A stretch of 52,410 nucleotides of DNA, from assembly GCF_025060375.1 (NCBI RefSeq), contig NZ_JANXCG010000067.1, forward strand, positions 1 to 52,410, written 5' to 3'. This stretch comes from Meiothermus sp. (GTDB taxonomy: Bacteria > Deinococcota > Deinococci > Deinococcales > Thermaceae). Below the pieces are notes generated by a model that was given only the letters and a program-made list of their open reading frames with translations, did not search any database and was not told the origin of the DNA. The translations under genes were made by a program, and so were the position numbers. This document shows positions 23,633 to 31,699 of this stretch, one piece after another (within the stretch, counting starts at the first letter, position 1; every line of letters starts with the position of its first letter).

Positions 23633-24448
23633 ATGCAGCCTGAGGATATAGGGCCCATCCTCCTCGAGGTCAACAACATCGAGGTGGTCTACAAAGACAT
23701 CATCCAGGTGTTGCGGGGGGTTTCCCTCAAGGTGCCCGAGGGGCACATTACCGCCCTGCTGGGCCCCAACGGCGCGGGCAAGACCACCACCCTCCGGGCC
23801 ATCTCCGGGCTCCTGGTGCCCGAGGATGGCCGCGTGGTCTCGGGGTCTATACGCTACCGCGGCGAGAACATCGCCAACCGGCCGCCTGAGGAAATCGTGC
23901 GGATGGGCATCGTACAGGTACCCGAAGGGCGGCGGGTTTTCAAACACCTCACCGTGGAGGAAAACCTCCGGGTGGGTTCCATCACCCGCCAGGACAGGGC
24001 CGTCAAAGAGGACCTGGAGCGCATCTACCACTACTTCCCGCGGCTCGCAGCCCTCAGGAACCGCCTTGCTGGCTACTGCTCGGGGGGAGAGCAGCAGATG
24101 CTGGCCATCGGCCGGGCCCTGCTGGCCCGTCCCCGGCTCCTGCTGCTGGATGAGCCCAGCCTGGGCCTGGCCCCCTTGCTGGTGCGGGAGATTTTTGACA
24201 TCGTGGCCCAGATCAACGCCGAAGAGGGCGTAACCGTGCTGGTGGTTGAGCAAAACGCTCGGGTAGCCCTTTCGGTGGCCCACTACGGCTACATCATGGA
24301 GTCGGGGCGAATCGCTTTGGAGGGCACCCGGGAGTACCTGGAAGCCAATCCCGACGTCAAGGAGTTTTACCTGGGGGTGGCCAAGTCGGGGGGGCGGAAG
24401 AGCTTCAAAGAGGTCAAGAGCTACCGGCGCCGCAAGCGGTTTATGTAG
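23633..24448 (+). CDS. LIV-type ABC transporter ATPase (LivF-like)
   Basis: Second ATPase, 271 residues. Walker A is GPNGAGKTTT, the ABC signature is CSGGEQQMLAIGRAL, Walker B is LLLLDEPSLG and the switch histidine position is in VEQNARVAL, as in LivF. It is about 30 residues longer than typical LivF, with a short N-terminal addition and a basic tail (SYRRRKRFM). GGAGG precedes the ATG. It pairs with the LivG-like protein encoded at the front of the operon. Confidence 0.93.
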   Translation: MQPEDIGPILLEVNNIEVVYKDIIQVLRGVSLKVPEGHITALLGPNGAGKTTTLRAISGLLVPEDGRVVSGSIRYRGENIANRPPEEIVRMGIVQVPEGRRVFKHLTVEENLRVGSITRQDRAVKEDLERIYHYFPRLAALRNRLAGYCSGGEQQMLAIGRALLARPRLLLLDEPSLGLAPLLVREIFDIVAQINAEEGVTVLVVEQNARVALSVAHYGYIMESGRIALEGTREYLEANPDVKEFYLGVAKSGGRKSFKEVKSYRRRKRFM

Positions 24449-24489
24449 GCTTTGCAACACAAGGTAGCTTTGGAATGGGCCCTATGCGC

Positions 24490-24495
24490 TAGTAT
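24490..24495 (+). promoter_or_regulatory. -10 box of the DUF59 gene (leaderless type)
   Basis: TAGTAT, 7 nt before ATG 24503. Confidence 0.5.
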
Positions 24496-24502
24496 AACCA
24501 GC

Positions 24503-24832
24503 ATGAGCGAGGCCACGCTACCCACCAAAGAGGAAATCCTAGAGGCCCTCAAAGTGGTGCGGGACCCGGAGATTCCAGTCAACGTGGTTGACCTGGGTCT
24601 GGTCTACGACGCCCAAGTGAAGGAAGGGGGCATTGTGGACATTACCATGACCCTTACCTCCATCGGCTGCCCTGCCCAAGACATCGTGAAGGCCGATGCC
24701 GAAATCGCCGTGCTGCGCCTGCCTGGGGTGAACGCGGTCAACGTGGAATTCGTCTGGACCCCCCCCTGGACACCGGCCCGGATGACCGAGGAGGGCAAGC
24801 GCCAGATGCGGATGTTCGGCTTCAACGTCTGA
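24503..24832 (+). CDS. DUF59/MIP18 family metal-sulfur cluster assembly factor
   Basis: A small protein of 109 residues of the DUF59 family (SufT/PaaD-like), linked to Fe-S cluster maturation. It shows ALKVVRDPEIPVNVVDLGLVY, TLTSIGCPAQD with the conserved cysteine C56, and VEFVWTPPWTPARMTEEGK. The frame opens at 24452 but the family start is ATG 24503, next to a TAGTAT box. Together with the HesB gene at 5092 it is the second Fe-S assembly gene of the window. Confidence 0.92.
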   Translation: MSEATLPTKEEILEALKVVRDPEIPVNVVDLGLVYDAQVKEGGIVDITMTLTSIGCPAQDIVKADAEIAVLRLPGVNAVNVEFVWTPPWTPARMTEEGKRQMRMFGFNV

Positions 24833-24834
24833 GC

Positions 24835-25239
24835 CTAGGTCGGCTTGTGGGGCCCCAGGTACAGCGACGGGTCGGCCGGGTTGGCCGCAGCGAGCAGAAC
24901 TTTGGCGAGCTCATCCTCCTCCAGCCTGAAAAGGGCGGCGAACCTCGAGGGCGGAACCACCGCCTCCCGAAACTCGCTAACCCCCTGCTCCAAGAAGTAG
25001 CGGGTGAGCGCATCCAGCGCCTTCACCCCCTGAGGGCCGAAGCGAGGACCAAAGGCATCCAGGGAAAGCACCCGACGCGCGCCTTCCCGCACATAGACCG
25101 CATAGCGCGCCTGGTCGCGCCGGTCCTGCCAGTCGGTGATGTAGGTAACCACTGCCTCTGGGAAGTTCACCCTTCTTAGGGCCTCCTTCAGGGCTGATAG
25201 ACTCTCCTGAGGCGCACCCCGCAAACCCACGATCTCCAT
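24835..25239 (-). CDS. Conserved-looking hypothetical protein, 134 residues
   Basis: I do not recognise this protein. It is soluble, charged and without a signal peptide; residues 1-60 alternate strand- and helix-like patterns (MEIVGLRGAPQESLSALKEA), and the C-terminal part reads as a helical segment (FAALFRLEEDELAKVLLAAA). A TAGAAT lies exactly 7 nt before its ATG, the geometry of the other leaderless genes, and codon use matches the neighbours, so it is very probably real. It ends 3 nt from the convergent DUF59 gene. Confidence 0.72.
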   Translation of the reverse strand: MEIVGLRGAPQESLSALKEALRRVNFPEAVVTYITDWQDRRDQARYAVYVREGARRVLSLDAFGPRFGPQGVKALDALTRYFLEQGVSEFREAVVPPSRFAALFRLEEDELAKVLLAAANPADPSLYLGPHKPT

Positions 25240-25246
25240 GCCCCAG

Positions 25247-25252
25247 ATTCTA
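25247..25252 (-). promoter_or_regulatory. -10 box of the 134-residue hypothetical gene (leaderless type)
   Basis: TAGAAT on the minus strand, 7 nt before ATG 25239. Confidence 0.6.
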
Positions 25253-25333
25253 ACCAGCTGTGGGTTCTAGACCCCGGGTGGCCCGCTACGGTTGCCACCG
25301 GGCAAGAGGCTATCCTAAAGAGCGAGGAGGTGT

Positions 25334-25702
25334 GTGTTGGGAAACCTGAGCGCTAGAGCCCTATGGACCGGGGTATTTCTCGTCCTGATCTCCACGCTGG
25401 CGGTGGCAGCCTCTAAGCCCACGCCTACCGCCCTCATACCAGGCCTCTTGGGGCTCCTGATAGCCCTGATGGGCATCTGGGCAAAAAGACGCCCGGACCA
25501 GGCCCGGCTGGCCCTGGGCCTCGCCCTAGGCCTCTCCCTGCTGGGCATCCTGGGCTCGCTCAGAGGGGTACCGGAGTTTCTGACCCTGCTCACTGGGGGT
25601 ACTGTGGAGCGGCCGGTGGCCGCCATGGCCCAGTTCGCCACAGCATTCATATGCTTGGGCTTTGTGGTGCGCTACCTGGCGGAAAGGCGCAGGGGCGGAT
25701 GA
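25334..25702 (+). CDS. Small membrane protein, unknown function
   Basis: A 122-residue protein with four hydrophobic segments (for example VFLVLISTLAVAA and LIPGLLGLLIALMGIW) and a basic C-terminus. No family is recognised. GAGGAGG at 25324-25330 is only 3 nt from GTG 25334 and 6 nt from TTG 25337, so the start could be the TTG, one codon later. Its 3' end overlaps that of the convergent mtaB gene by 31 bases. Confidence 0.75.
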   Translation: MLGNLSARALWTGVFLVLISTLAVAASKPTPTALIPGLLGLLIALMGIWAKRRPDQARLALGLALGLSLLGILGSLRGVPEFLTLLTGGTVERPVAAMAQFATAFICLGFVVRYLAERRRGG

Positions 25703-26991
25703 GCCTCCTCTGGCTCCACAGAACCCCGCAGGGTGTAGCCCGAGACGCCCTCCACCCGCGCCCAGACAGTCTGGCCCACCCGGGCTTCTCCAGCCAGCTC
25801 GGCCTCGTAGTAGTCCGGCGTATGGCCGTAGGCCCTATCCCCCCGGAAGCTCTCCACCAAGACCTCCACCCGACCCCCCAGGAGGGGACGGACCCGCTCC
25901 TCAGCCAGACGGCGGGCCAGTGCGGCGAGCTCCCGGTTCCGCCGCTTGCGCACCTCCACGGGTACCTGGGGCATTGAGGCCGCGCGGGTTTTGGGCCTGG
26001 GGGTGTAGGTAAACACATGCACCCGGCTGGGGCGAAGCTCCTCCAAAAAGGCCAGGGTCTCCCGGTGCTCGGCCTCGGTTTCGGTGGGCAGGCCCGCGAT
26101 GACATCGGTGGTGAGGGCAAAACCCGGTATCAGGGCGTAAGCCCGCTCCACCAAGGCGCGGTAGTAGGCTCTGTCGTAGCGGCGGCCCATCAGCGCGAGG
26201 AGCCGGTCGGAAGCGGTCTGCAGGCTCAGGTGCAGGTGGGGGCGAACCTGGGGGGCATAGCGGCGAAGAACCTGCAGCAAATCCTCCCCTGTGTCCTCAG
26301 GCTCAATGGAGGAAAGGCGCACCCGGGCCCCCATCTGGGCCAGGGCCTCCACCAGCCCAGCGATGCCTCGGGGATGGCCCTTGTAGGAGCCCAGGCGAAC
26401 CCCCGTGAGCACGATTTCTTGCACCCCAGCCTTCAGCAAGGCTTCGGCCTCCCGAAGAACGCCTTGGTAATCGCGGTGGCGCTCCCGCCCCCGCAAGCGA
26501 GGGATGATGCAGTAGGCGCAACCCGCGTTGCAGCCGTCCTGCACCTTGATAAAGGCCCGCACGTAGTTGTTCAGCAGGCCGCGCTCGCCCGCACCCCAGA
26601 ACTCGTTGGGTGGGGTGGTCAGCGGGTCGGCAGGCAGGCCGAAGCGCTCGAGAATAATCCCCGGCAACTCGGCCTTGCGCCGGTTGGGCACCACCGCATC
26701 AGCCCCCAGCTCGGCCACCTGTTCGGGAGCCAGCTCGGCGTAGCAACCGGTAACCACGATAAAAGCGCCTGGGTTGGCCCGCCGGGCCCGGCGCACCTCC
26801 TTGCGGGCGTCGGCCTCGGCGCCGGTGGTAACCGCACAGGTGTTGATGACCACCAAGTCTGCCCCAGCCTCCAGCGGCACCACCCTGGGGTTCAAGGCCC
26901 CCAAAAGGCCCACCAGGGCATCCGATTCCACCTGGTTAACCTTGCAACCGAGCGTCCTTACAGCCAGCCGAAGCCCCTCCACCAGGGGCAT
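25672..26991 (-). CDS. mtaB: tRNA t6A methylthiotransferase, MtaB type
   Basis: Radical SAM methylthiotransferase that converts t6A37 to ms2t6A in tRNAs. The N-terminal UPF0004 domain has its three cluster cysteines (LGCKVNQ, NTCAVT, TGCYAE); the radical SAM motif is CNAGCAYC; a C-terminal TRAM-like region follows, with GGRVEVLVESF. The MtaB rather than MiaB subtype is inferred from the N-terminal TLGCKVNQVES. The frame is open to 27075, but ATG 26991 (MPLVEGLRLAVRTLGC) is the natural start; it lies 24 nt behind the upstream gene. Length 439. Confidence 0.92.
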   Translation of the reverse strand: MPLVEGLRLAVRTLGCKVNQVESDALVGLLGALNPRVVPLEAGADLVVINTCAVTTGAEADARKEVRRARRANPGAFIVVTGCYAELAPEQVAELGADAVVPNRRKAELPGIILERFGLPADPLTTPPNEFWGAGERGLLNNYVRAFIKVQDGCNAGCAYCIIPRLRGRERHRDYQGVLREAEALLKAGVQEIVLTGVRLGSYKGHPRGIAGLVEALAQMGARVRLSSIEPEDTGEDLLQVLRRYAPQVRPHLHLSLQTASDRLLALMGRRYDRAYYRALVERAYALIPGFALTTDVIAGLPTETEAEHRETLAFLEELRPSRVHVFTYTPRPKTRAASMPQVPVEVRKRRNRELAALARRLAEERVRPLLGGRVEVLVESFRGDRAYGHTPDYYEAELAGEARVGQTVWARVEGVSGYTLRGSVEPEEAHPPLRLSAR

Positions 26992-27014
26992 TGTGGGGGA
27001 AGCGAAGCCCGGGG

Positions 27015-27512
27015 TCAAGGGTCGGCGTCGGTGATGATCAAGGAGGCTATGTCGTCGTCCTCCCCACCGGCCCACTCCTGACGGACCCCGGGAAGCCTGA
27101 GGAGCTGCGCGGGCCTTTGCCCGGCCTGCCCCTGGGAGCGGAGCACCCGCTTTTGGATGAGCCGCTCGAGCCCAGGGGTGGCCTGCTGGAGGCTCACGGG
27201 AAGGTCGAAGAGTTCGGAAGCCTGGACGGGGTAGACCGTCTCCAGGTAGCGCAAAGCCTCCAGCACCTCGGTTGCGGAGACCAGGTCCCGCCCAACCGCG
27301 CTGCGAAGGGGCTCAGAAGCCGGCTCTGGAAGATGGAGCACGTACAGGTCAAACCCCCCTTCGTGGCGGTGCACCCAAAGCTGCAGGACTCCCTGGGAAA
27401 AGGGCGTCTGGCCGGACAGCACCTGACCGGGCTGCAGTGTGTAGAGGGCCTCGGCAAGCGGGCGCATGGCTTCAGGGTAGCCAAGGCCGACGGGCCCCGG
27501 GGGGGCTTTCAT
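27015..27512 (-). CDS. Hypothetical protein upstream of mtaB
   Basis: A 165-residue protein I do not recognise. It has no signal peptide or membrane segment. The body alternates strand-like stretches (GVLQLWVHRHEGGFDLYVLHL) with helices (SATEVLEALRYLETVYPV), and the tail is acidic (GGEDDDIAS). Its position directly before mtaB suggests co-transcription. It diverges from the threonine dehydratase gene; its own promoter is not obvious. Confidence 0.65.
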   Translation of the reverse strand: MKAPPGPVGLGYPEAMRPLAEALYTLQPGQVLSGQTPFSQGVLQLWVHRHEGGFDLYVLHLPEPASEPLRSAVGRDLVSATEVLEALRYLETVYPVQASELFDLPVSLQQATPGLERLIQKRVLRSQGQAGQRPAQLLRLPGVRQEWAGGEDDDIASLIITDADP

Positions 27513-27544
27513 GCGTTACGCAAGGGTCTAGCGTTAAGGCCTGG

Positions 27545-27550
27545 TAGCAT
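27545..27550 (+). promoter_or_regulatory. -10 box of the threonine dehydratase gene (leaderless type)
   Basis: TAGCAT, 6 nt before GTG 27557. Confidence 0.55.
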
Positions 27551-27556
27551 GGGAAG

Positions 27557-28471
27557 GTGCTCACCCTCCCCGAGGTTTTAGCCGCATCCCAGCGAATCGC
27601 TCCCCACATCCACCGCACGCCGGTACTGACCAGCCGGGGGCTGGATGCCCTTTTGGGCAAGAGGCTTTTCTTCAAAGCCGAGCACCTGCAAAAAACCGGC
27701 AGCTTCAAGGCTCGAGGGGCTCTCAACGCCGCCTTGGAGCTACAAAACCCCAAGGGGCTCATCGCCGTCTCCTCGGGCAACCACGCCCAGGGGGTTGCCT
27801 ACGCCGCAGGGATTCTCCGGGTTCCAGCCCTGGTGGTCATGCCCAGCGATGCCTCGCCCACCAAAAAGGCCGCCGCCCGGGCCTACGGGGCAGAGGTCTA
27901 TGACCAGGGGGTCACGGTGGAAAACCGGGAGGCGGTGGCCGAAAAGCTGGCCGAGGAGACGGGCTACACCCTCATCCACCCCTTTGACGACCTCCGGGTG
28001 ATGGCCGGGCAGGGCACCCTGGCTCTGGAGCTGCTGGAGCAGGCCCCCACCCTGGAAGCGGTCTTGGTTGCGGTAGGGGGCGGGGGGCTTATCTCCGGTG
28101 TGGCCACGGTGGTCAAGGCCCTGCGGCCCGAGGTGGAGGTCATCGGGGTAGAACCCGAAACCGCCAACGACGCCCAGCAGAGCCTGCAGGCAGGCCGGCG
28201 GGTCAGCCTGCCCCAAGCCCCCAAGACCGTGGCCGATGCGGTGCGCACGCTGGCGGTGGGGGAGCGCACCTTCCCGGTGATGCAGCGGCACGTGGACCGC
28301 ATTCTGACCGTTCCAGACGAGGTCACCCTGCAGGCCCAACGCCTCATGATGGAGCGGCTCAAGCAAGTGGTGGAGCCCACCGCCGGGCTGGCCCTAGGAC
28401 CGGTGCTGATGGGCTACCCACTCCCTCAGCGGGTGGCGGTGGTGGTGTGCGGGGGCAACTGGATGCCTTAG
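27557..28471 (+). CDS. Threonine/serine dehydratase (PLP fold type II)
   Basis: A PLP enzyme of 304 residues that deaminates threonine to 2-oxobutanoate, or serine to pyruvate. The PLP lysine is K51 in SFKARGA; SGNHAQGVAYAA and the glycine-rich VGGGGLISG phosphate loop are intact. It lacks the C-terminal ACT regulatory domain of biosynthetic IlvA, so it is a short TdcB-like or catabolic form. The GTG start at 27557 follows TAGCAT by 6 nt. It overlaps the 3' end of the convergent M28 peptidase gene by 4 bases. Confidence 0.9.
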   Translation: MLTLPEVLAASQRIAPHIHRTPVLTSRGLDALLGKRLFFKAEHLQKTGSFKARGALNAALELQNPKGLIAVSSGNHAQGVAYAAGILRVPALVVMPSDASPTKKAAARAYGAEVYDQGVTVENREAVAEKLAEETGYTLIHPFDDLRVMAGQGTLALELLEQAPTLEAVLVAVGGGGLISGVATVVKALRPEVEVIGVEPETANDAQQSLQAGRRVSLPQAPKTVADAVRTLAVGERTFPVMQRHVDRILTVPDEVTLQAQRLMMERLKQVVEPTAGLALGPVLMGYPLPQRVAVVVCGGNWMP

Positions 28472-29643
28472 CGGAGGAGCCGCCCCAGCACCCCCTGCAC
28501 CACCCGGCCCGTCTGGGCCATGAGCCGAGGGTCGGCGATGGTGTCGGTGGGGCGGTGGTAGTTGGGGTCAAGGCCCCGGAAGAAGAAGAGCACCGGCACC
28601 CCGGCCTGGGCAAAAGGCACGTGGTCGCTGCCCCCACCCGGCGCGCTGCCGCAGACCACCTGCACTGCCGCGCAGTCAACCAAGGCCCGCAGTTCGTTGC
28701 TGCCCCCGATGCCCAGGCTGCCGTTCACATCCACCCCCACCATGTCCAGGTTGAGCATGGCCCTAAGCCCCCTCACCAGCTCGAGGTTCTGCTCCACGAA
28801 GCGACGCGAGCCCCAAAGACCATCCTCCTCGCCGTCGAAGAAGATGAACCAGATGCGCTCGGAAAGGGGGTCGGCGGCCAGCTGGCGGGCCAGCTCGAGC
28901 ACCGTCACCGTGCCCGAAGCGTTGTCGTTGGCCCCCGGGCTGCCCGGCACCGAATCGTAGTGGGCACCCACGATGGCCAGCGGGCTCTGGCCGCCCCGCC
29001 TGGCAATCACGTTGCGCCCCTGGACTTCCTCACTCACCATGCGCACGTCCAGCACGGCCCAGGCCCCGGCCTGGTTGAACAGCGCCTCGCCGTCGGTGCG
29101 GGAAAGGGTCGCGCCCGGAATGGGGCTTTCACCGCCAAAGGTGAAGCGGGTGCTGCTGGGTTCTTCGGTGACCAGAACAATGCCCAAAGCGCCCCGCTCG
29201 GCGGCCAGGCGGGCCTTCTCGAGGCCCGGAATTCCCCCCCGGCGCACCAGGGCAATGCGGCCTTGCAGGTTCAGGCCGGCAAAGTCTGCCGCCAGCCCCG
29301 CCCCCGGCACCACTGCCAGCGGCCCTTCCACCCTTCGGCCTGGGCTGCCCGATATGCCGTTCACCGGGAACGAAGCGCCGCCCACCACCAGGCTGGTGCC
29401 CTGGTCGCGGGTGCGGCTGTAGGTGAAGGGAAAAAACTCCACCGAGTACCCCACCCTGCGCAGCTCTCCCGCCAGGTACTCCGCCGCAGCAGCGGCCGCC
29501 GGGGTCCCGGCCACCCGCGGCCCCTGGGAGAGCAAGGCCTGCAGGTCGGCCTGCATCCGCTCGGTGGAAAAGGCCTGCACCAGCGCCAGCAGCCCCAGCG
29601 CCACCAGACCCCAAAAGGCTCTGGAAAGCAGGTTTCGGCTCAT
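28468..29643 (-). CDS. M28 family aminopeptidase with PA domain
   Basis: Exported zinc peptidase of 391 residues. It has a signal/anchor at residues 1-25; a protease-associated (PA) insert at about 90-200; then the M28 catalytic core with the zinc ligands in GAHYDSV, ANDNASG, FDGEEDGLWGS, NLDMVG and YHRPTD. The family cleaves N-terminal residues from peptides outside the cytoplasm. No strong RBS is seen before the ATG; an AAGAAT lies 5 nt upstream. It is convergent with the threonine dehydratase gene. Confidence 0.9.
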   Translation of the reverse strand: MSRNLLSRAFWGLVALGLLALVQAFSTERMQADLQALLSQGPRVAGTPAAAAAAEYLAGELRRVGYSVEFFPFTYSRTRDQGTSLVVGGASFPVNGISGSPGRRVEGPLAVVPGAGLAADFAGLNLQGRIALVRRGGIPGLEKARLAAERGALGIVLVTEEPSSTRFTFGGESPIPGATLSRTDGEALFNQAGAWAVLDVRMVSEEVQGRNVIARRGGQSPLAIVGAHYDSVPGSPGANDNASGTVTVLELARQLAADPLSERIWFIFFDGEEDGLWGSRRFVEQNLELVRGLRAMLNLDMVGVDVNGSLGIGGSNELRALVDCAAVQVVCGSAPGGGSDHVPFAQAGVPVLFFFRGLDPNYHRPTDTIADPRLMAQTGRVVQGVLGRLLR

Positions 29644-29741
29644 GCCCCATTCTTGCCACCCGGCGCATGAGTTAGATGGGCTCCAAGCACCTTACCGGTG
29701 CTCTTTAGAGCAATCTCGACCATGAGCCTTCTGACTTCAAG

Positions 29742-29766
29742 AAAAAACCCCCGCTGGGATCCAGCG
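29742..29766 (-). terminator. Intrinsic terminator downstream of the lipoprotein gene
   Basis: On the minus strand CGCTGG and CCAGCG enclose a 3-nt loop, followed by GGGGTTTTTT. Confidence 0.65.
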
Positions 29767-29907
29767 AACCAGAGAAAATGCCCCCGAGGGTAGCGGGGCT
29801 CCAAACCCTGCGGCCCCGAGGGCCGCTCTTGACAAAAGCCGCGCGGTTGGTCTCCAGCAGGCCCAGGCTCAGGCCGCCGAGGAGGACGTAGGCCGCTCCG
29901 CGCATAC

Positions 29908-30933
29908 CTACTCGTGGTAGCGGAAGCTGAACCCCTCCGGCCAGCGGAAGGGGTTGTACTCATCGGGCAGCAGGAAGGGGTGGGCGGCGTTCTGGATGTA
30001 GGGAATCTCCACCCAGCGCCAGGGCTCGCTCTGGCAGACCAGCCGCCCCCCCTCCAGCCGGGCGCTGACCCTGGTCCAGCTGATGAAGGAGTCCCGTGGG
30101 TAGTGGGAATCCCAGTTTGGATCGGTGCTCTGCAGCATGACCACCTCGTAGGGGGCCTCCCGGGGCGGGAGGGCGGTGATGAAGTCGGCACCGCCCAAGG
30201 CATTCATCTGGGCCACTCCATCCAGGTACAGGGTCTCCTTGCCCTGACTATCCAGCGCCAGGTAGAGGGCTGGGGGGGCCGGGGGGGCCAGGATGCGGCC
30301 CGGGTTGGGCTCGTCGTTCACCGGCGGCCCCAGGAACCACTTTGCGCCCGCCTGCAGGCAGTAGGGCTCGTGGGCCACCAAGCGGGGGCCGACCTCCCGC
30401 GCCCACAGCCTCGGCTTTCCGTTCTCGTCCAGCCGGTCGCTGAAGAAGAGGGGTGACTCCGCCGTGGGCTCCCGGTAGACCACCGTGGGGGTGAAGCGGA
30501 AGGTGTAGCTTCCGTCCGGCTGGAACTCGGCCTCCACGGTGCGCCGGGCCACCCACCAGGCCTCGGCCGGGTCGGGGCTGGACTTGTAGTAGTAGAAGAT
30601 GTGGTGGCCGGGCTTGAGGTGGACGCAGCTGAGCGCCGTCCAGCCCTCCTCCCGACGGGGCTGGTGCCTCATCAGCAGCCCCTTGGCGCTCTTCTGGTCA
30701 GGCCTCTTCCCCACGAAGAAGGCGTACCAGCCCGGCTGCTCCCCGATGGTGTGCAGCAGGAAGCGGCCGTCGTCCTCGCAGGTGTCGTTGCGCCCCTCGG
30801 GGCTCTCGTCCATCAGCAGGATGCGCAGGACGGGGGCGCGCTCGGGCGAGGGTGGAGGGGCGGTCAGGCGGCCGAGCTCGTTGCAGCCAAAGAGGGCGGG
30901 CAGTAGCAGTAAAAGGATGAGATACCTGCTCAT
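29908..30933 (-). CDS. Lipoprotein of unknown function
   Basis: A 341-residue exported protein with a lipoprotein signal: a hydrophobic stretch followed by the lipobox LFGC, with lipidation at C17. The mature part is rich in Trp, Tyr and Pro (for example HHIFYYYKSSPDPAEAWW, and GADFITALPPREAPYEVVML) and reads like a beta-rich surface protein. No known domain is recognised. The start is ATG 30933, 8 nt after TACAAT; a TTG nine bases upstream is rejected. A terminator follows about 140 nt downstream. Confidence 0.8.
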   Translation of the reverse strand: MSRYLILLLLLPALFGCNELGRLTAPPPSPERAPVLRILLMDESPEGRNDTCEDDGRFLLHTIGEQPGWYAFFVGKRPDQKSAKGLLMRHQPRREEGWTALSCVHLKPGHHIFYYYKSSPDPAEAWWVARRTVEAEFQPDGSYTFRFTPTVVYREPTAESPLFFSDRLDENGKPRLWAREVGPRLVAHEPYCLQAGAKWFLGPPVNDEPNPGRILAPPAPPALYLALDSQGKETLYLDGVAQMNALGGADFITALPPREAPYEVVMLQSTDPNWDSHYPRDSFISWTRVSARLEGGRLVCQSEPWRWVEIPYIQNAAHPFLLPDEYNPFRWPEGFSFRYHE

Positions 30934-30941
30934 GCTTCTCA

Positions 30942-30947
30942 ATTGTA
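30942..30947 (-). promoter_or_regulatory. -10 box of the lipoprotein gene (leaderless type)
   Basis: TACAAT on the minus strand, 8 nt before ATG 30933. The 294 bases from here to the pseudogene hold no gene I can support. Confidence 0.5.
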
Positions 30948-31215
30948 GTGCCAGGAAGCGGGCGTCTCAGGTCAAAACCATCGGATCACTGCCGCCAACC
31001 GCGGCCCGCCCACCCGTTTTGGTTTGTGCCGGGTATGGGAAGTTACCCGGAAGGGTGAACACCCTAACCCAAATCTGTGCAACCGCTGGTTCTCCGAGCG
31101 CCGTTTGATTGTGGGCTGCGGGTTTCCTGCTGTGCGTTCCACTGCCAGAAAAACGCCCTCCACGCCGCCACGCAAAAAGGGGGGGCTTGCACCGGGGTTT
31201 GTAAGGAAATCCCCG

Positions 31216-31221
31216 TACAAT
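31216..31221 (+). promoter_or_regulatory. -10 box retained in front of the DUF418 pseudogene
   Basis: TACAAT, 6 nt before GTG 31228, the same geometry as the intact leaderless genes. Confidence 0.45.
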
Positions 31222-31227
31222 CGCCTG

Positions 31228-31670
31228 GTGCAGCCGCCGGCCTCGCTCGAGCGCGACGCTTCGCGCTGGTAGGCATCCTGGCGGTGAACCTGGAAATCTT
31301 CGCCGGGGTGGGCCTGTACGCCGCCCTCCACGGGGCCTCGCCTGGCTACCAGCTGGGCCGCGAGGTGCTTTTTCTTTAGCGGCAATTTCTACACCATCTT
31401 CTCGATTCTGTGGGCTGGGCCTGCTGCAACACCGGCGCTTTGTGGAAGCGGGCCTGGATGCACAGAAGCCACTCCGCCGCCATCTGGGCTGGCTGCTGGG
31501 GGTGGGGGCGCTGCACGGGGTGTTTGGAACGAGCTTTACAACAACGAGGTGATGCGAAGCAGGGGGTTCTGGGCGTGACCTTGCAGGTGGTCCTGAGCCG
31601 CTGGTGGCTGGCGCACTTTGGGCAAGGACCGCTAGAACGCCTCTGGCGGAGCTTCACCTACCGCGCGTGA
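31228..31670 (+). pseudogene. Remnant of a DUF418 (YeiB-like) membrane protein gene
   Basis: Pieces of one family appear in successive frames: FALVGILAVNLEIF after an early frameshift near 31258; SGNFYTIFSIL after a shift near 31375; GLGLLQHRRFVEAGLDA after another near 31413; and LHGVFG near 31510. Finally, VLSRWWLAHFGQGPLERLWR with SFTYRA (31590-31670) is the typical DUF418 C-terminus. An intact gene would be about 1.1 kb, so a large internal deletion is also present. It cannot make a functional protein. The start region with its -10 box is still intact. Confidence 0.8.
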
Positions 31671-31699
31671 AGCCCGCCGAGGCGCTGTTCCCAGCCAGA

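Noticed and set aside
26017-27081. A 354-codon plus-strand frame opposite mtaB
   Set aside because: mtaB has all its cysteine motifs on the other strand; the shadow frame has no recognisable domain or start signal.
29705-29905. A 66-codon minus-strand ORF right behind the lipoprotein gene
   Set aside because: The first 20 residues look membrane-like, but the frame runs through the T-run terminator at 29742-29766 and has no ribosome binding site, so a real gene is unlikely.
30948-31215. Short open frames between the lipoprotein gene and the DUF418 relic
   Set aside because: None has a start signal or family motif; codon use does not favour any frame.
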